Positions 15,594 to 24,656 of a DNA stretch of 38,998 nt are shown piece by piece. The stretch comes from Cohnella thermotolerans DSM 17683 (GTDB lineage Bacteria > Bacillota > Bacilli > Paenibacillales > Paenibacillaceae), in assembly GCF_000429825.1 (NCBI RefSeq), contig NZ_KE386963.1, positions 1-38,998 on the forward strand, read 5' to 3'. The translations under genes and the position numbers were made by a program. The notes under the pieces were generated by a model. That model saw only the letters and a program-made list of their open reading frames with translations. It ran no database searches and had not been told where the DNA came from. The number at the start of each line of letters is the position of its first letter. Within the stretch, counting starts at the first letter, position 1.

Positions 15594-17320
15594 ACGCTGA
15601 CTCTCCTTTGAAGTTGTTCCTGAACGAAGCTTTGCACTTCCCGATGGCCGCGCAGCGACAGCGCCTGCTTGGAGAGGGATTGCCAATCGCCGAAAGACAG
15701 CGAGCCGATAAGCTCCCGAGCCGGGAGGATGGAGCCCGCGCTCATGCTGAATTCGTGCAGGCCGAGGCCGAGCAGCAACGGAATCGCGGTCAGGTCGCCC
15801 GCCATCTCGCCGCAGACGCCGACCCACTTGCCCTCCGCGCGCGCCGCGTCAATAACGTGGCGGATCAGGCGCAGGATGGACGGGTGATACGGCTGGTACA
15901 GATAGGACACCGTCTCGTTCATCCGATCGGCGGCCATCGTATATTGAATCAGGTCGTTCGTGCCGATGCTGAAAAAGTCCGCTTCCTTCGCGAACAGATC
16001 CGCCGACACGGCCGCTGAGGGAATTTCGATCATCATGCCGACTTCGATGGAGTCCGCGACTTCCACGCCGGAAGCGATCAGTTGCCGCTTCTCCTCTGCG
16101 AGAATCTTCTTCGCCTCCTGCAGCTCTTCGAGGACGGCGATCATCGGGAACATGATCTTCAGGTTCCCGTAGCGGCTCGCCCGCAGCAGCGCGCGGAGCT
16201 GGGTGCGGAACACGTCCGGCCGCTCCAGGCAGAGGCGAAGCGCACGCTGGCCGAGGAACGGATTGCTCTCCTTCGGCAGGTCCATATAAGGAAGCTCCTT
16301 GTCCCCTCCGATGTCCAGCGTCCGGATGACCACCGGTTTTCCTGCCATTTTCTCCAACACATATTTGTAGCTTTGGAACTGCTCTTCTTCGGTCGGCAGA
16401 TCGCTGCGGCCCATGTAGAGAAATTCCGTGCGGAATAACCCGATCGCTTCGGCGCCGTTGTCCAGCGCTTTCTGAACGTCTTCCAGCTTGCCGATGTTAG
16501 CCGCAATCTCGACCCGATGGCCGTCGGCCGACACCGAGGCCCGCCCGGCCCACTGACGAAGCTCGGCTTTGCGCCGGTCGTATTGGGCCTTCTTGTCCTG
16601 ATAGAGAGCCAGCTCCTCCGGGCTCGGATCGACCAGCAGCACTCCTTCGACGGCGTCCAGCACGACGACGGAGCCGGACGCGATGTCGCGGACGCCGGCG
16701 CCGGCGCCCACGATCGCGGGGATATCCAGGGAACGGGCCATAATCGCCGAATGAGACGTGCGGCTCCCGATCTCGGTCACGAACCCCCGCACGACGTCCA
16801 GGTTCAATTGCGCCGTATCGGACGGCGTCAGGTCGGGCGCCACGATCACGCACTCCTCGGCGAGCTGCGACAGGTCGCCGCCTTGAACGCCGCGCAGCGC
16901 GTTGATGACGCGCCCGCTGACATCGCGCACGTCCGCCGCCCGCTCCCGCAGCGACTCGTCTTCGAGCTGGCTCAGCGCCTCGATAAAAGTCTGCGAAGCC
17001 TCATACAGCGCGTACTCCGCGTTCACCGCTTCCTCCCGGATCCGTTCCTCGACCGTCTCGATCAGATCGGGGTCCTCCAGGATAAGCAGATGTCCTTCGA
17101 AGATCGCCGCCTTCTCGGCTCCCAGCTTCTCCTCGGCCACCGCCCGAATGCGCTCGATCTCCGCCTGGGCCTGCCGAATCGCGTCCCGGAAGCGCGCCAC
17201 TTCCCGCTCCGGCTGCTCCACCGAACCCCGGACCGGCACGTACGCCTCCGCGTCTAGAACGACCGCCCGGGCGATGGCGAGCCCCGGCGACGCGGCAATC
17301 CCTTGCAGTTGTTTTGCCAT
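15590..17320 (-). CDS. ptsI: PTS enzyme I (phosphoenolpyruvate-protein phosphotransferase)
   Basis: A 576-aa EI that takes phosphate from PEP and gives it to HPr. The phospho-His is His190 in 'GSRTSHSAIMARS'. The PEP-binding barrel shows 'RTLDIGGDKELPY', 'FFSIGTNDLIQYTMA' and 'GVCGEMAGD' (catalytic Cys). Length is standard. The start is the ATG at 17318-17320 with GGAGG 8 nt upstream; the extension to 17551 is antisense noise over mtlD. It lies 13 bp after mtlD and overlaps ptsH by 4 bp. EI within a sugar-specific operon is unusual compared with the stand-alone ptsHI of Bacillus. Confidence 0.93.
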   Translation of the reverse strand: MAKQLQGIAASPGLAIARAVVLDAEAYVPVRGSVEQPEREVARFRDAIRQAQAEIERIRAVAEEKLGAEKAAIFEGHLLILEDPDLIETVEERIREEAVNAEYALYEASQTFIEALSQLEDESLRERAADVRDVSGRVINALRGVQGGDLSQLAEECVIVAPDLTPSDTAQLNLDVVRGFVTEIGSRTSHSAIMARSLDIPAIVGAGAGVRDIASGSVVVLDAVEGVLLVDPSPEELALYQDKKAQYDRRKAELRQWAGRASVSADGHRVEIAANIGKLEDVQKALDNGAEAIGLFRTEFLYMGRSDLPTEEEQFQSYKYVLEKMAGKPVVIRTLDIGGDKELPYMDLPKESNPFLGQRALRLCLERPDVFRTQLRALLRASRYGNLKIMFPMIAVLEELQEAKKILAEEKRQLIASGVEVADSIEVGMMIEIPSAAVSADLFAKEADFFSIGTNDLIQYTMAADRMNETVSYLYQPYHPSILRLIRHVIDAARAEGKWVGVCGEMAGDLTAIPLLLGLGLHEFSMSAGSILPARELIGSLSFGDWQSLSKQALSLRGHREVQSFVQEQLQRRVSV

Positions 17321-17333
17321 AACTTTTCCCTCC

Positions 17334-18521
17334 TTACGCTTCCTGACGCTGCGGCGCAAGCGACTCGTAGGCGGCGACGACTGCGGCGTGAAGAGGGTGA
17401 TCCGCAGGAATGCCCGTGTAGCGAACCAGCGTCTCGCTAAGTCCTTGCTCCTCGATCGCCAGCTGAAGCTCGGCCGCTTCCGGATCCACCGCATAGTCGA
17501 ATCGCAGAGCCGCGGCCAACGCGCCGGCCAGATAGGTCGTGTCGATGCCAAGATCGTAGGCGAGCAGAGCGGGACGGACCAGCCTGTCGTTCGGCGCCAG
17601 CTTGCGGATCGGCGAACGGCCGACGCGTACGACTTCGTCGGTCAGATAAGGATTGCGGAACCGGTCGATAATTTTATCGATATAATGGCGATGCTCCGTC
17701 TCGTCGAACCCGTACTGCCGGATCAACACGGCTCCCGTCTCTCCCAGCACCCCGCGGATTCGGGCGACGATCTCCTCGTCCCGCATCGCTTCCTGAATCG
17801 TCGAATACCCTTTCAAATAGCCGTGATAAGCGGCGCAGCAATGGCCCGTGTTGACGGTGAAAAGCTTCCGCTCGATATAAGGCCCGAGCCGGTCGACGTA
17901 ATGAACGCCCTCGATGAGCGGATAGCCTTCCGGCAGGGCGGAACGGTCGACCACCCATTCGTAGAACGGTTCGACCGTCACCTGCAGCTTGTCTTCGTGC
18001 TGCTGAAGCGGCACGATCCGGTCCACCGCCGCATCGGGGAAGGCGATCCGACCGGCCGCGCGCTCCTGAAGCTCCGGAGACAAATAACCGTAAACATGCT
18101 TCTTCAGCTCCGTGCTCCCGCCGATCGCGTTCTCGCAGGCGATGACCGCCAGCGGGCGAACCCCGGGCGCTCCTGCGCCCGCGGCCGGCGCCTCTTGCAG
18201 CCGCAGCTCGATTCCTTTGGCGATGTTCTCCGCGATGTAGGGCAGCACCGTCAGGCCGACCGCCGTCGTCACCAGATCGGCATCGGCGATCGCCCGCGCG
18301 ACGCGCTCCGCGTCCCGTCCGTTAATTGCCGATACGTTGCGGACTACCGTCGTGTCCGCCTTTTCACTAGCCAACGTCACCTTGTATTCTCTGCGCTCGT
18401 TCAGCAGCGAGACCCGTTCTTCGCTCACATCGACGAACTGAATCTCATAGCCGGAACGCGATAGCAACAGCCCGATAAAGCCGAGCCCGATGTTGCCTGC
18501 GCCGAAATGAACCGCCTTCAT
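17334..18521 (-). CDS. mtlD: Mannitol-1-phosphate 5-dehydrogenase
   Basis: A 395-aa NAD-dependent polyol dehydrogenase converting mannitol-1-phosphate to fructose-6-phosphate. The N-terminal Rossmann fold begins MKAVHFGAGNIGLGFIG. The family helix with the catalytic lysine region is visible around 'ERKLFTVNTGHCCAAYHGYLKG' (about residues 212-235). Length fits MtlD. The ATG overlaps the mtlF stop (ATGA). It acts directly downstream of the transport proteins encoded before it. Confidence 0.95.
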   Translation of the reverse strand: MKAVHFGAGNIGLGFIGLLLSRSGYEIQFVDVSEERVSLLNERREYKVTLASEKADTTVVRNVSAINGRDAERVARAIADADLVTTAVGLTVLPYIAENIAKGIELRLQEAPAAGAGAPGVRPLAVIACENAIGGSTELKKHVYGYLSPELQERAAGRIAFPDAAVDRIVPLQQHEDKLQVTVEPFYEWVVDRSALPEGYPLIEGVHYVDRLGPYIERKLFTVNTGHCCAAYHGYLKGYSTIQEAMRDEEIVARIRGVLGETGAVLIRQYGFDETEHRHYIDKIIDRFRNPYLTDEVVRVGRSPIRKLAPNDRLVRPALLAYDLGIDTTYLAGALAAALRFDYAVDPEAAELQLAIEEQGLSETLVRYTGIPADHPLHAAVVAAYESLAPQRQEA

Positions 18522-18952
18522 TCGCCCATCCCCTCTTCGAAGATCGCGATCAGCTCTTCCTCCGAGGAGGCCTGCAGGATGCGCCGCATGTCGTCTTCCT
18601 CCGACACCAGCACCGCCACGCTGGACAGCACGTCCAGATGCTCTTCGCCCACCGCCGCGAGCCCGATGACCAAGTAAGCTTTCTCCTCTCCGAAGTCGAC
18701 GCCTTCCGGAACGACCAGCACGGACATGCCGGTGGAGCGAATAAGCGGCTTGGAATCGTTCGTGCCGTGCGGCATCGCCAGACCGCCTCCGACGTAAGTG
18801 GAGGACACGCGCTCCCGCTCGATCATCTTGTCGACGTATTCGGAAGGCACGTGACCCGCGTCGACGAGCAATTGGCCCGCCAGCCGAATCGCCTCATATT
18901 TGTCTTGCACGGTGACGTTCAGCTTCACTTTTTCTTTAGATAAAATGCTCAT
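18518..18952 (-). CDS. mtlF: Mannitol PTS EIIA component
   Basis: A 144-aa EIIA of the mannitol/fructose class that accepts phosphate from HPr and passes it to EIIB of MtlA. The phospho-His is in 'VGGGLAMPHGTND'. I use the ATG at 18950-18952 (MSILSKEKVKLN) with GGGGAG upstream rather than 18994. It overlaps the end of mtlR by 17 bp and the start of mtlD by 4 bp, fixing it inside the operon. Confidence 0.93.
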   Translation of the reverse strand: MSILSKEKVKLNVTVQDKYEAIRLAGQLLVDAGHVPSEYVDKMIERERVSSTYVGGGLAMPHGTNDSKPLIRSTGMSVLVVPEGVDFGEEKAYLVIGLAAVGEEHLDVLSSVAVLVSEEDDMRRILQASSEEELIAIFEEGMGE

Positions 18953-21026
18953 GTTGATTCTCCCCATTCCCTTGTTGTCTAATAAAATCTTCAAGCTCCC
19001 GCGAGATAAAAGCTTTAATGGCCTCCGCGTCCGCTTCCTCCAGCAGCCGGATCATCTCCGGCAGCAGCAGCATGGCGCTGATCTCGCTTAGCACCTCCAG
19101 ACCGGGACGGCCCATGTCGCGCGGCGCGAGCATCAGCAGAATGTGCCGGACTCCCGCCGTGCCGTCCGCGCCGAGCGGAAGCGGAGACGCCAGCCGGAAC
19201 AGCGACAGCACCGATCTCGGCACCCATTCGCTTCTCGTATGGAACAGCGCCACGTTCGTATCCGCGATGCGCTGAGTGCCGCTGTTCTCCCGTTCGATCA
19301 ACTGCCGCACCAGCACATCCGGACGTTGAATGTTCACCTTCGGCATCAAACGGTCGAGAATGGACGTCAGAACGGTCCGCAAATCGCGCCCACGCCCCCC
19401 TAGGTCGAGAGCGTAAACTTCGAATTGATCCAACAGCTGAACCACTTCCGACGTGTATGCGTTGACCCGCTTCAGCCACTCCAGCGATCCCGCCTCTTCG
19501 TTCCGACCGGCGGACGCCGGAGGAAGAGGGCCTGCGGCGGTTTTCCACATGTAGCTGCGAAGCTTCTCCGTCTCTTCCCGGGTCAGCAGCGGGCTAAGCT
19601 TGACATAGCGTTCCGGTTCCATCGGCAGATCGACCGTCGAGATGATCAAGTCGTAACGATCCGGCGGAATGCGCGCGGCCTCGTACCAGGAATAGTGCCC
19701 GACCAGCTCGATCTGCGGAATCTCCTTTTGGATACGAACCGCGAGCAGCTTGGAGGAGCCGATTCCGCTCGTGCATACCAGCAGCGCCCGCACGGTTCGC
19801 GGGAACATCTTCCACCGCTCCGCCGAAGCGCCGAAATGCATGACCAGGTAGCCGATCTCCTCGTCCGGGATGTCGATCTCCGGCAGCGCCTCGTCCGCGC
19901 CCGCTCTGACCGCAGCGAACAGAGGCGCGTAGTCCTTCTTGATCTGCGGCAGCAGCGGGTTGCGAATCGCCTCGCCTGCCCGGAGGCGCTCCAGCGCCGG
20001 TCCCAGATGCTTGACCAACCCGTCCAGCAAAGAGCGGTCCCTGTCAAAAGGAACGTCCAGCCGCTTCCCCACGGAGCGGATCAAACCGACAGCCGCCTCC
20101 GCGATCGCAAGCCCGTATCGGTCCAAGACGGTGGCGGGATCGGCCGATGCCTCCGCTTCCGCTTCGGCGAGCAGCCGCTGCACGTAGATTTTCTCCGCTT
20201 CCGGCCAATCCGGGCCGAACGCTTCCAGGAAGCGTTCCAGCTTCGGCGGCGGGGCCCCTGTATCGGCAGCCGCTTGCTCGTCGGGGCGAATTCCCATCCT
20301 GTGGTTCTCCCGCATTCGCGTGATCGCCACGGAGAGACGGATCAGCAGACGGGTGTAGGCCGTCTCCGACAGCCGTCTCGGCCAGTTCTCCTCCAGTTTC
20401 CACAGCAGCTGCTCGATGGCGAGAAAATGATGCTTGCCCACCATCCGCAGCAGTTCCCGGACAACCGGCCCCTGCGCTGCGGAATCGGAAGACGCGCCGA
20501 ACAGATCGGAGTCGTCCAGGTAGTTCTGCGCCATCGAAGCGATCAGGCTGCGCTTCGCCGCTTCGTCCCCGGCGATCTGCACGCCGTAGCCTCTTCGGCG
20601 AACCAGCTCCAACCCTTGCTTGCGCAGCTGCGGCTCCATCTCGTCCAGATCGCGGGCCACGGTCGGAATTGCCGCATGAAGCGCATGGGCCAGGGCGTAG
20701 AGCTTGACGGGCTCCTCTTCCTCCAGCAATCGGCACAGCATGAGCACCTTGCGTTCTTCAGGCGAATAATCACCGCTGACGGAAGCGCCGAGCCGCTCCT
20801 TGAAGCGCGCGACAGCCTCCTCGCTTCCTTGAAGCGAAATGCCGATGCCCGATTTCCGGACCAGCGCCAGACCGCTTGCGGCAAGGAGGGACTCCAGCTC
20901 CTGAATCTCGCGGTGAACCGTTCGCACGCTGATCTGAAGCTCCTCCGCAATCTCCCCGGCGGTCACCTCCCCCTGCCGCTTGAGCAGCAACTCCAGCAGG
21001 CGGCGTTGTCGATTGGAGACGATCAT
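18936..21026 (-). CDS. mtlR: PTS-regulated transcriptional activator MtlR
   Basis: A 696-aa BglG/MtlR-type activator. From the N-terminus: a helix-turn-helix ('VTAGEIAEELQISVRTVHREI'-like, about 20-40), a second DNA-binding helical domain, two PTS regulation domains (about 190-390), an EIIB-like domain with Cys in 'LLVCTSGIGSSKLLAVRI', and an EIIA-like domain with His in 'TNVALFHTRSE'. Phosphorylation of these sites by PTS proteins switches the activator in Bacillus MtlR. The ATG at 21024-21026 gives the usual family length (~695 aa); the track-length start at 21122 would overlap mtlA. Its place as second gene differs from Bacillus subtilis, where mtlR lies apart. Confidence 0.92.
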   Translation of the reverse strand: MIVSNRQRRLLELLLKRQGEVTAGEIAEELQISVRTVHREIQELESLLAASGLALVRKSGIGISLQGSEEAVARFKERLGASVSGDYSPEERKVLMLCRLLEEEEPVKLYALAHALHAAIPTVARDLDEMEPQLRKQGLELVRRRGYGVQIAGDEAAKRSLIASMAQNYLDDSDLFGASSDSAAQGPVVRELLRMVGKHHFLAIEQLLWKLEENWPRRLSETAYTRLLIRLSVAITRMRENHRMGIRPDEQAAADTGAPPPKLERFLEAFGPDWPEAEKIYVQRLLAEAEAEASADPATVLDRYGLAIAEAAVGLIRSVGKRLDVPFDRDRSLLDGLVKHLGPALERLRAGEAIRNPLLPQIKKDYAPLFAAVRAGADEALPEIDIPDEEIGYLVMHFGASAERWKMFPRTVRALLVCTSGIGSSKLLAVRIQKEIPQIELVGHYSWYEAARIPPDRYDLIISTVDLPMEPERYVKLSPLLTREETEKLRSYMWKTAAGPLPPASAGRNEEAGSLEWLKRVNAYTSEVVQLLDQFEVYALDLGGRGRDLRTVLTSILDRLMPKVNIQRPDVLVRQLIERENSGTQRIADTNVALFHTRSEWVPRSVLSLFRLASPLPLGADGTAGVRHILLMLAPRDMGRPGLEVLSEISAMLLLPEMIRLLEEADAEAIKAFISRELEDFIRQQGNGENQHEHFI

Positions 21027-21099
21027 GACCGATGTCGTTCCCCTTCCGAGAAATGGACGAAACGCCGACGGAAATTCGTCAGCGCTGCGCCACAGCTCA

Positions 21100-22572
21100 T
21101 TAATCGGTATCTTTGCGTCCAAGACGCTCTACGAGCACATCGTACTCTCCGGCCTTGAGGAAGTCGTCGATGGAAATGTGCTCCGCGTCCGGCGCTTTTA
21201 ATTTTGCTCGATCGGTCAACGTTTTATGGGTGATGACAATATCGGCGTCCGCAGGAATATCGTTTATTGCGGTATTCGTCACCTTCACCGGAACCTGCGC
21301 CTTGTTCAGCTTCTTCCGGAGAATCGAAGCTCCCATAGCGCTGGAACCCATGCCGGCGTCGCAGGCGAACACGATTTTGTTCACTTCCGAATTCGCTTTC
21401 ACGACCGTGTTGGCCGGAGTCGCTACGGCGACGGCTTGACCTTTCGACTGCGCCTTCATTTCTTGCACCTTGGCGGTAGCCGCTTCCAGATCGCCTTCCG
21501 CCGTCTGACGACTGGTCTTCAGCAGCACGGACGCGATCAGGAAGGAGACGATCGCTGCCGTCGCCACGCCGCTCAGAACCGGAAGCAGGCCGCCCTTGGG
21601 AGCCATCGCGATATAAGCGAAGATGCTGCCGGGCGATGGAGTGGCGACCAGCCCCGCTCCGGTGGCGGAGAAGGTGAGCGTGCCCGTGACGCCGCCGCAG
21701 ATTGCGGCCAGGATAAGGCGCGGATTCATCAGAATATACGGGAAGTAGATCTCATGAATGCCGCCCAGGAAATGGATGATTACGGCTCCGGGAGCCGATT
21801 GCTTCACCATGCCGCGGCCGAACAACCAGTAGGCGAGCAGGATGCCAAGCCCCGGACCGGGGTTGGACTCCAGCATGAACAGCATCGACTTGCCGGTCTG
21901 CGACGCCTGCTCCAGCGCGATCGGGCTGAGCACCCCGTGGTTGATCGCGTTGTTCAGGAACAGCACCTTGCCGGGTTCGATCAGAATGTTCGCCAGTGGA
22001 ATCAAGTGGTGATTGACGAGGAATTCCACGCCGTTGGCCAGCGCTTTGCTGATCGTTTCGACCACCGGGCCGACCCCTTTGTACGCGCCGATCGCCAGCA
22101 AGCCGCCGATAATGCCGGACGAGAAATTGTTGACGAGCATCTCGAAGCCGGAGCGAATCTTGCCGTCGATCGTCCGGTCGAACTGCTTCAGAATCCACGC
22201 GGCGAGCGGACCCATGATCATCGCCCCGAGGAACATCGGAATGTCGGTGCCGACAATGACCCCCATCGTGGCGACGGCGCCGATAACTCCGCCCCGCGTT
22301 TTGTGAACCATCTGTCCTCCAGTATACCCGATGAGCAGCGGCAGCAAATAAGTGATCATCGGGCTGACCAGCGTAGCCAGCTTCTCGTTCGGAATCCACC
22401 CCGTCGGGATGAACAAAGCCGTGATGAGCCCCCAGGCGATGAACGCGCCGATGTTAGGCATCACCATGCCGCTGAGGAACCGTCCGAACCGCTGAACTGC
22501 GATCTTCACGCGTCCTTCCTCAGCGGAACCTATAGAGGCGGAAGCGGCGTTCGGGTTAACCGCTTGACTCAT
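21100..22572 (-). CDS. mtlA: Mannitol PTS EIICB permease
   Basis: A 490-aa mannitol-specific permease. The EIIC membrane domain (about 25-360) contains 'GAFIAWGLITALFIPTGW' and the conserved 'GGIHEIYFPYILM' loop important for sugar binding. A flexible linker (about 365-395) leads to EIIB with the phospho-Cys in 'IVFACDAGMGSSAMGAS'. There is no fused EIIA, which agrees with a separate mtlF. ATG start with AAAGGAGG. First gene of the operon, behind a TTGATA/TAAGAT promoter with a cre-like box. It imports mannitol as mannitol-1-phosphate. Confidence 0.95.
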   Translation of the reverse strand: MSQAVNPNAASASIGSAEEGRVKIAVQRFGRFLSGMVMPNIGAFIAWGLITALFIPTGWIPNEKLATLVSPMITYLLPLLIGYTGGQMVHKTRGGVIGAVATMGVIVGTDIPMFLGAMIMGPLAAWILKQFDRTIDGKIRSGFEMLVNNFSSGIIGGLLAIGAYKGVGPVVETISKALANGVEFLVNHHLIPLANILIEPGKVLFLNNAINHGVLSPIALEQASQTGKSMLFMLESNPGPGLGILLAYWLFGRGMVKQSAPGAVIIHFLGGIHEIYFPYILMNPRLILAAICGGVTGTLTFSATGAGLVATPSPGSIFAYIAMAPKGGLLPVLSGVATAAIVSFLIASVLLKTSRQTAEGDLEAATAKVQEMKAQSKGQAVAVATPANTVVKANSEVNKIVFACDAGMGSSAMGASILRKKLNKAQVPVKVTNTAINDIPADADIVITHKTLTDRAKLKAPDAEHISIDDFLKAGEYDVLVERLGRKDTD

Positions 22573-22596
22573 GTATAACTTCCTCCTTTATTGTGT

Positions 22597-22610
22597 TCAC
22601 ATCGCTGTGA
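22597..22610. repeat. Short palindrome in mtlA leader
   Basis: TCACA-TCGC-TGTGA lies between the mtl promoter and the mtlA ribosome site. It could be a small hairpin or a protein site; no known role is assigned. Confidence 0.3.
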
Positions 22611-22631
22611 GTATGATTGAAATCTGAATCT

Positions 22632-22661
22632 ATCTTAATGGTGAAGCGCTTACAATATCAA
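22632..22661 (-). promoter_or_regulatory. mtl operon promoter with embedded cre-like box
   Basis: On the minus strand TTGATA (22656-22661) and TAAGAT (22632-22637) have an 18-bp spacer. The spacer contains TTGTAAGCGCTTCAC (22641-22655), which fits the cre consensus at 13 of 15 positions, so CcpA binding would occlude RNA polymerase. The remaining 22662-22992 stretch holds no gene I recognise. Confidence 0.6.
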
Positions 22662-22992
22662 TCGAAGGAAAACCAGCTTTCGTCATGAAGGCTGTTGACA
22701 AGATTTATTGTTCTTCTGTCGGCGCCAATTTATTCCTTCCGAATAAGCGCCGCAATCGGCGCCGGAATGGACGGGCAGTGCGGTTTAACAGCCCATTCCC
22801 GGCTTGACGATCATCGGCTTCCCTGCATGTCTTCCGGTAACGTTTCCCAACAAAAAGGAAACATTTACATCAAGAAACTACGGCAGCGCCACTCACAAAC
22901 AATCGCCTGCTTCCGCCGGTTTTCCATTTTCTGTTAGGATGCTTTTGGATCTTTGTTTGTTTCATGCAAAGACAAGAGGCTCCCCCCCTGCC

Positions 22993-23018
22993 TGATATGC
23001 TCCCCTTAAGGTAGACAG
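22993..23018 (+). repeat. Left terminal inverted repeat of the IS
   Basis: Begins TGATATGCTCCCC and ends GGTAGACAG; pairs imperfectly with the right end (20/26). Confidence 0.85.
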
Positions 23019-23059
23019 GTGAAATAATAAAACCTGCTGCTGTAAAGGGAGCTTTTTTC

Positions 23060-23737
23060 ATGCCTAATAAACAATATAGTGCGTCGGAGAAATTCGCCAT
23101 CCTACAGGAAATCGAAAGTGGCCAGATCGGCGTTAAGGCTGCAGCTAAAAAATACGGTATTCCCAAAACCACCTTGGTGAAATGGCGACGTCGTTATGAG
23201 GTGTACGGGTACGAAGGGTTAGAGAGACAAACTCGCAATCGAAGTTATTCAGCCGAGCTTAAGCTGCAAGCGGTGACCGATTACCTCTACGGGGAATTGT
23301 CCCAATATCAAGTCATCGATAAGTACAAGATCGCCAGCCGAACCCAACTCTCTAACTGGGTGAAGAAGTATAATGGTCATAGCAGCTTGCAAACCTATGG
23401 AGGGGGAACAAAAGCTATGACCAAGGGGCGTTCGACAACTTGGGAAGAACGAATCGATATCGTTTTGTATTGTCTTGCACATCACCATGACTACCGGAAG
23501 ACGGCGGACCAGTACCAGGTCTCCTACCAACAAGTGTATCAATGGGTAAAGAAATATGAAGCTGGCGGTCAGGATGCGCTGCAGGATGGCCGAGGTCGAA
23601 AGAAAGCGCTCGAGGAGTTAACTGAAGTGGATCGCCACAGGCTCGCGATGAAGAAGCTAGAGTATGAAAATGAGCGGCTTCGGGCGGAGAATGCTTTCTT
23701 AAAAAAGTTACAGGAATTCGGAAGGAGGCGACGCTAA
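23060..23737 (+). CDS. IS3-family transposase OrfA
   Basis: A 225-aa DNA-binding OrfA with two helix-turn-helix blocks ('GVKAAAKKYGIPKTTLVKWRR' region and 'DYRKTADQYQVSYQQVYQW' region) and a C-terminal leucine-zipper-like helix ('KKLEYENERLRAENAFLKKL'). That helix is typical of IS150-group OrfA and mediates multimerisation. ATG start with GGGAG. The slippery heptamer A AAA AAG at 23701-23707 lies just before its stop and allows a -1 shift into orfB. Confidence 0.93.
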   Translation: MPNKQYSASEKFAILQEIESGQIGVKAAAKKYGIPKTTLVKWRRRYEVYGYEGLERQTRNRSYSAELKLQAVTDYLYGELSQYQVIDKYKIASRTQLSNWVKKYNGHSSLQTYGGGTKAMTKGRSTTWEERIDIVLYCLAHHHDYRKTADQYQVSYQQVYQWVKKYEAGGQDALQDGRGRKKALEELTEVDRHRLAMKKLEYENERLRAENAFLKKLQEFGRRRR

Positions 23738-24612
23738 GCCAACACCGACAGGAGAATGTCTACCTTGCCATTCAAGCGGTTCAGCAAGAAGGACCATTCA
23801 GTGTGCAACTTTTGTGTGAAATCGCCGGGATTCCACGGTCGAGCTATTACAAATGGTTGAATCGCAAACCCAGTTCCCGCGAGCTGGAAAACCAGCATCT
23901 GATGGATGTCATGACCGCGCTGTACGAAAAGGTTGGCGGCATCTACGGTTACCGCCGATTAACACTGCATATGCGCCGACAGACCGAGCAACAGATAAAC
24001 CACAAACGTATTCGGCGTCTAATGAAGCTGAAGGGAATCCAGTCGGTGATCCGCAGGAAGAGAAAGAGATACGCGCGCTCAGCCCCGCAGCAAGTGGCCG
24101 AGAACCTGTTAAACCGCCAGTTTCACGCAGAAGCACCGAATGAGAAATGGGTAACCGATGTAACGGAATTGAAATACGGTAGTGCTCAGAAGGCGTATTT
24201 AAGTGCGATACTCGATCTTCATGACAACACGATTGTCTCTTATGTTTTAGGGCATTCCAACAACAATAGTCTTGTATTCCAAACGGTGAAATTGGCTTTG
24301 CAAGCGGCACCGGGGAGCACGCCCATGCTTCATAGCGACCGGGGCTTTCAGTATACCTCTTTAAGGTTCAAAACGCTCTTTGCCGACAAACTAACCCAGA
24401 GCATGTCCCGGGTTGGCAGGTGTATCGATAACGGTCCAATGGAAGCATTCTGGGGAAACCTGAAATGCGAGAGGTATTATTTGCATACATACAGTACCTT
24501 TGAGGAACTCAAAAAAGACATTGATGCCTACATTTACTTTTACAATAACGAGCGATTGCAGGCAAAACTAAACGGCCTCAGTCCTATGGAATTCAGGACC
24601 AAGGCCGCTTAA
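23707..24612 (+). CDS. IS3-family transposase OrfB (DDE, made by -1 frameshift)
   Basis: The rve/DDE integrase part of the transposase. The catalytic triad is visible in 'EKWVTDVTELKY' (Asp), 'LHSDRGFQYTS' (Asp) and 'NGPMEAFWGNLKCE' (Glu). The N-terminal HTH_21-like region contains 'IAGIPRSSYYKWLNRK'. The frame is open from the slippery site, and the only internal start is a GTG at 23803 without a ribosome site, so expression as an OrfAB fusion by programmed -1 frameshift is expected. No internal stop is seen, so the enzyme looks functional. Confidence 0.9.
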   Translation, partial: VTGIRKEATLSQHRQENVYLAIQAVQQEGPFSVQLLCEIAGIPRSSYYKWLNRKPSSRELENQHLMDVMTALYEKVGGIYGYRRLTLHMRRQTEQQINHKRIRRLMKLKGIQSVIRRKRKRYARSAPQQVAENLLNRQFHAEAPNEKWVTDVTELKYGSAQKAYLSAILDLHDNTIVSYVLGHSNNNSLVFQTVKLALQAAPGSTPMLHSDRGFQYTSLRFKTLFADKLTQSMSRVGRCIDNGPMEAFWGNLKCERYYLHTYSTFEELKKDIDAYIYFYNNERLQAKLNGLSPMEFRTKAA

Positions 24613-24630
24613 CTGATTTTTATTTTTTTA

Positions 24631-24656
24631 CTGTCTACTTGACGGGGTGCAGTTCA
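24631..24656 (-). repeat. Right terminal inverted repeat of the IS
   Basis: The reverse complement begins TGAACTGCACCCC and ends AGTAGACAG, the partner of the left end. Confidence 0.85.

Larger units (their letters stand above)
22993..24656 (+). mobile_element. Intact IS3-family (IS150-like) insertion sequence
   Basis: A 1664-bp element. Terminal inverted repeats of at least 26 bp (22993-23018 and 24631-24656) match at 20 of 26 positions and begin TGA. It is flanked by the 3-bp direct repeat GCC (22990-22992, 24657-24659), a target duplication. It encodes an orfA and an orfB transposase joined by a slippery A AAA AAG. Its GC content is lower than the flanks. All parts appear complete, so it may still be active. 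Confidence 0.92.

Noticed and set aside
16902..18464. 520-codon plus-strand ORF opposite ptsI and mtlD
   Set aside because: Antisense shadow of two recognised enzymes.
22695..22937. 80-codon ORF upstream of the IS
   Set aside because: No ribosome site, no recognisable protein pattern, lies in an AT/GC mixed intergenic stretch.
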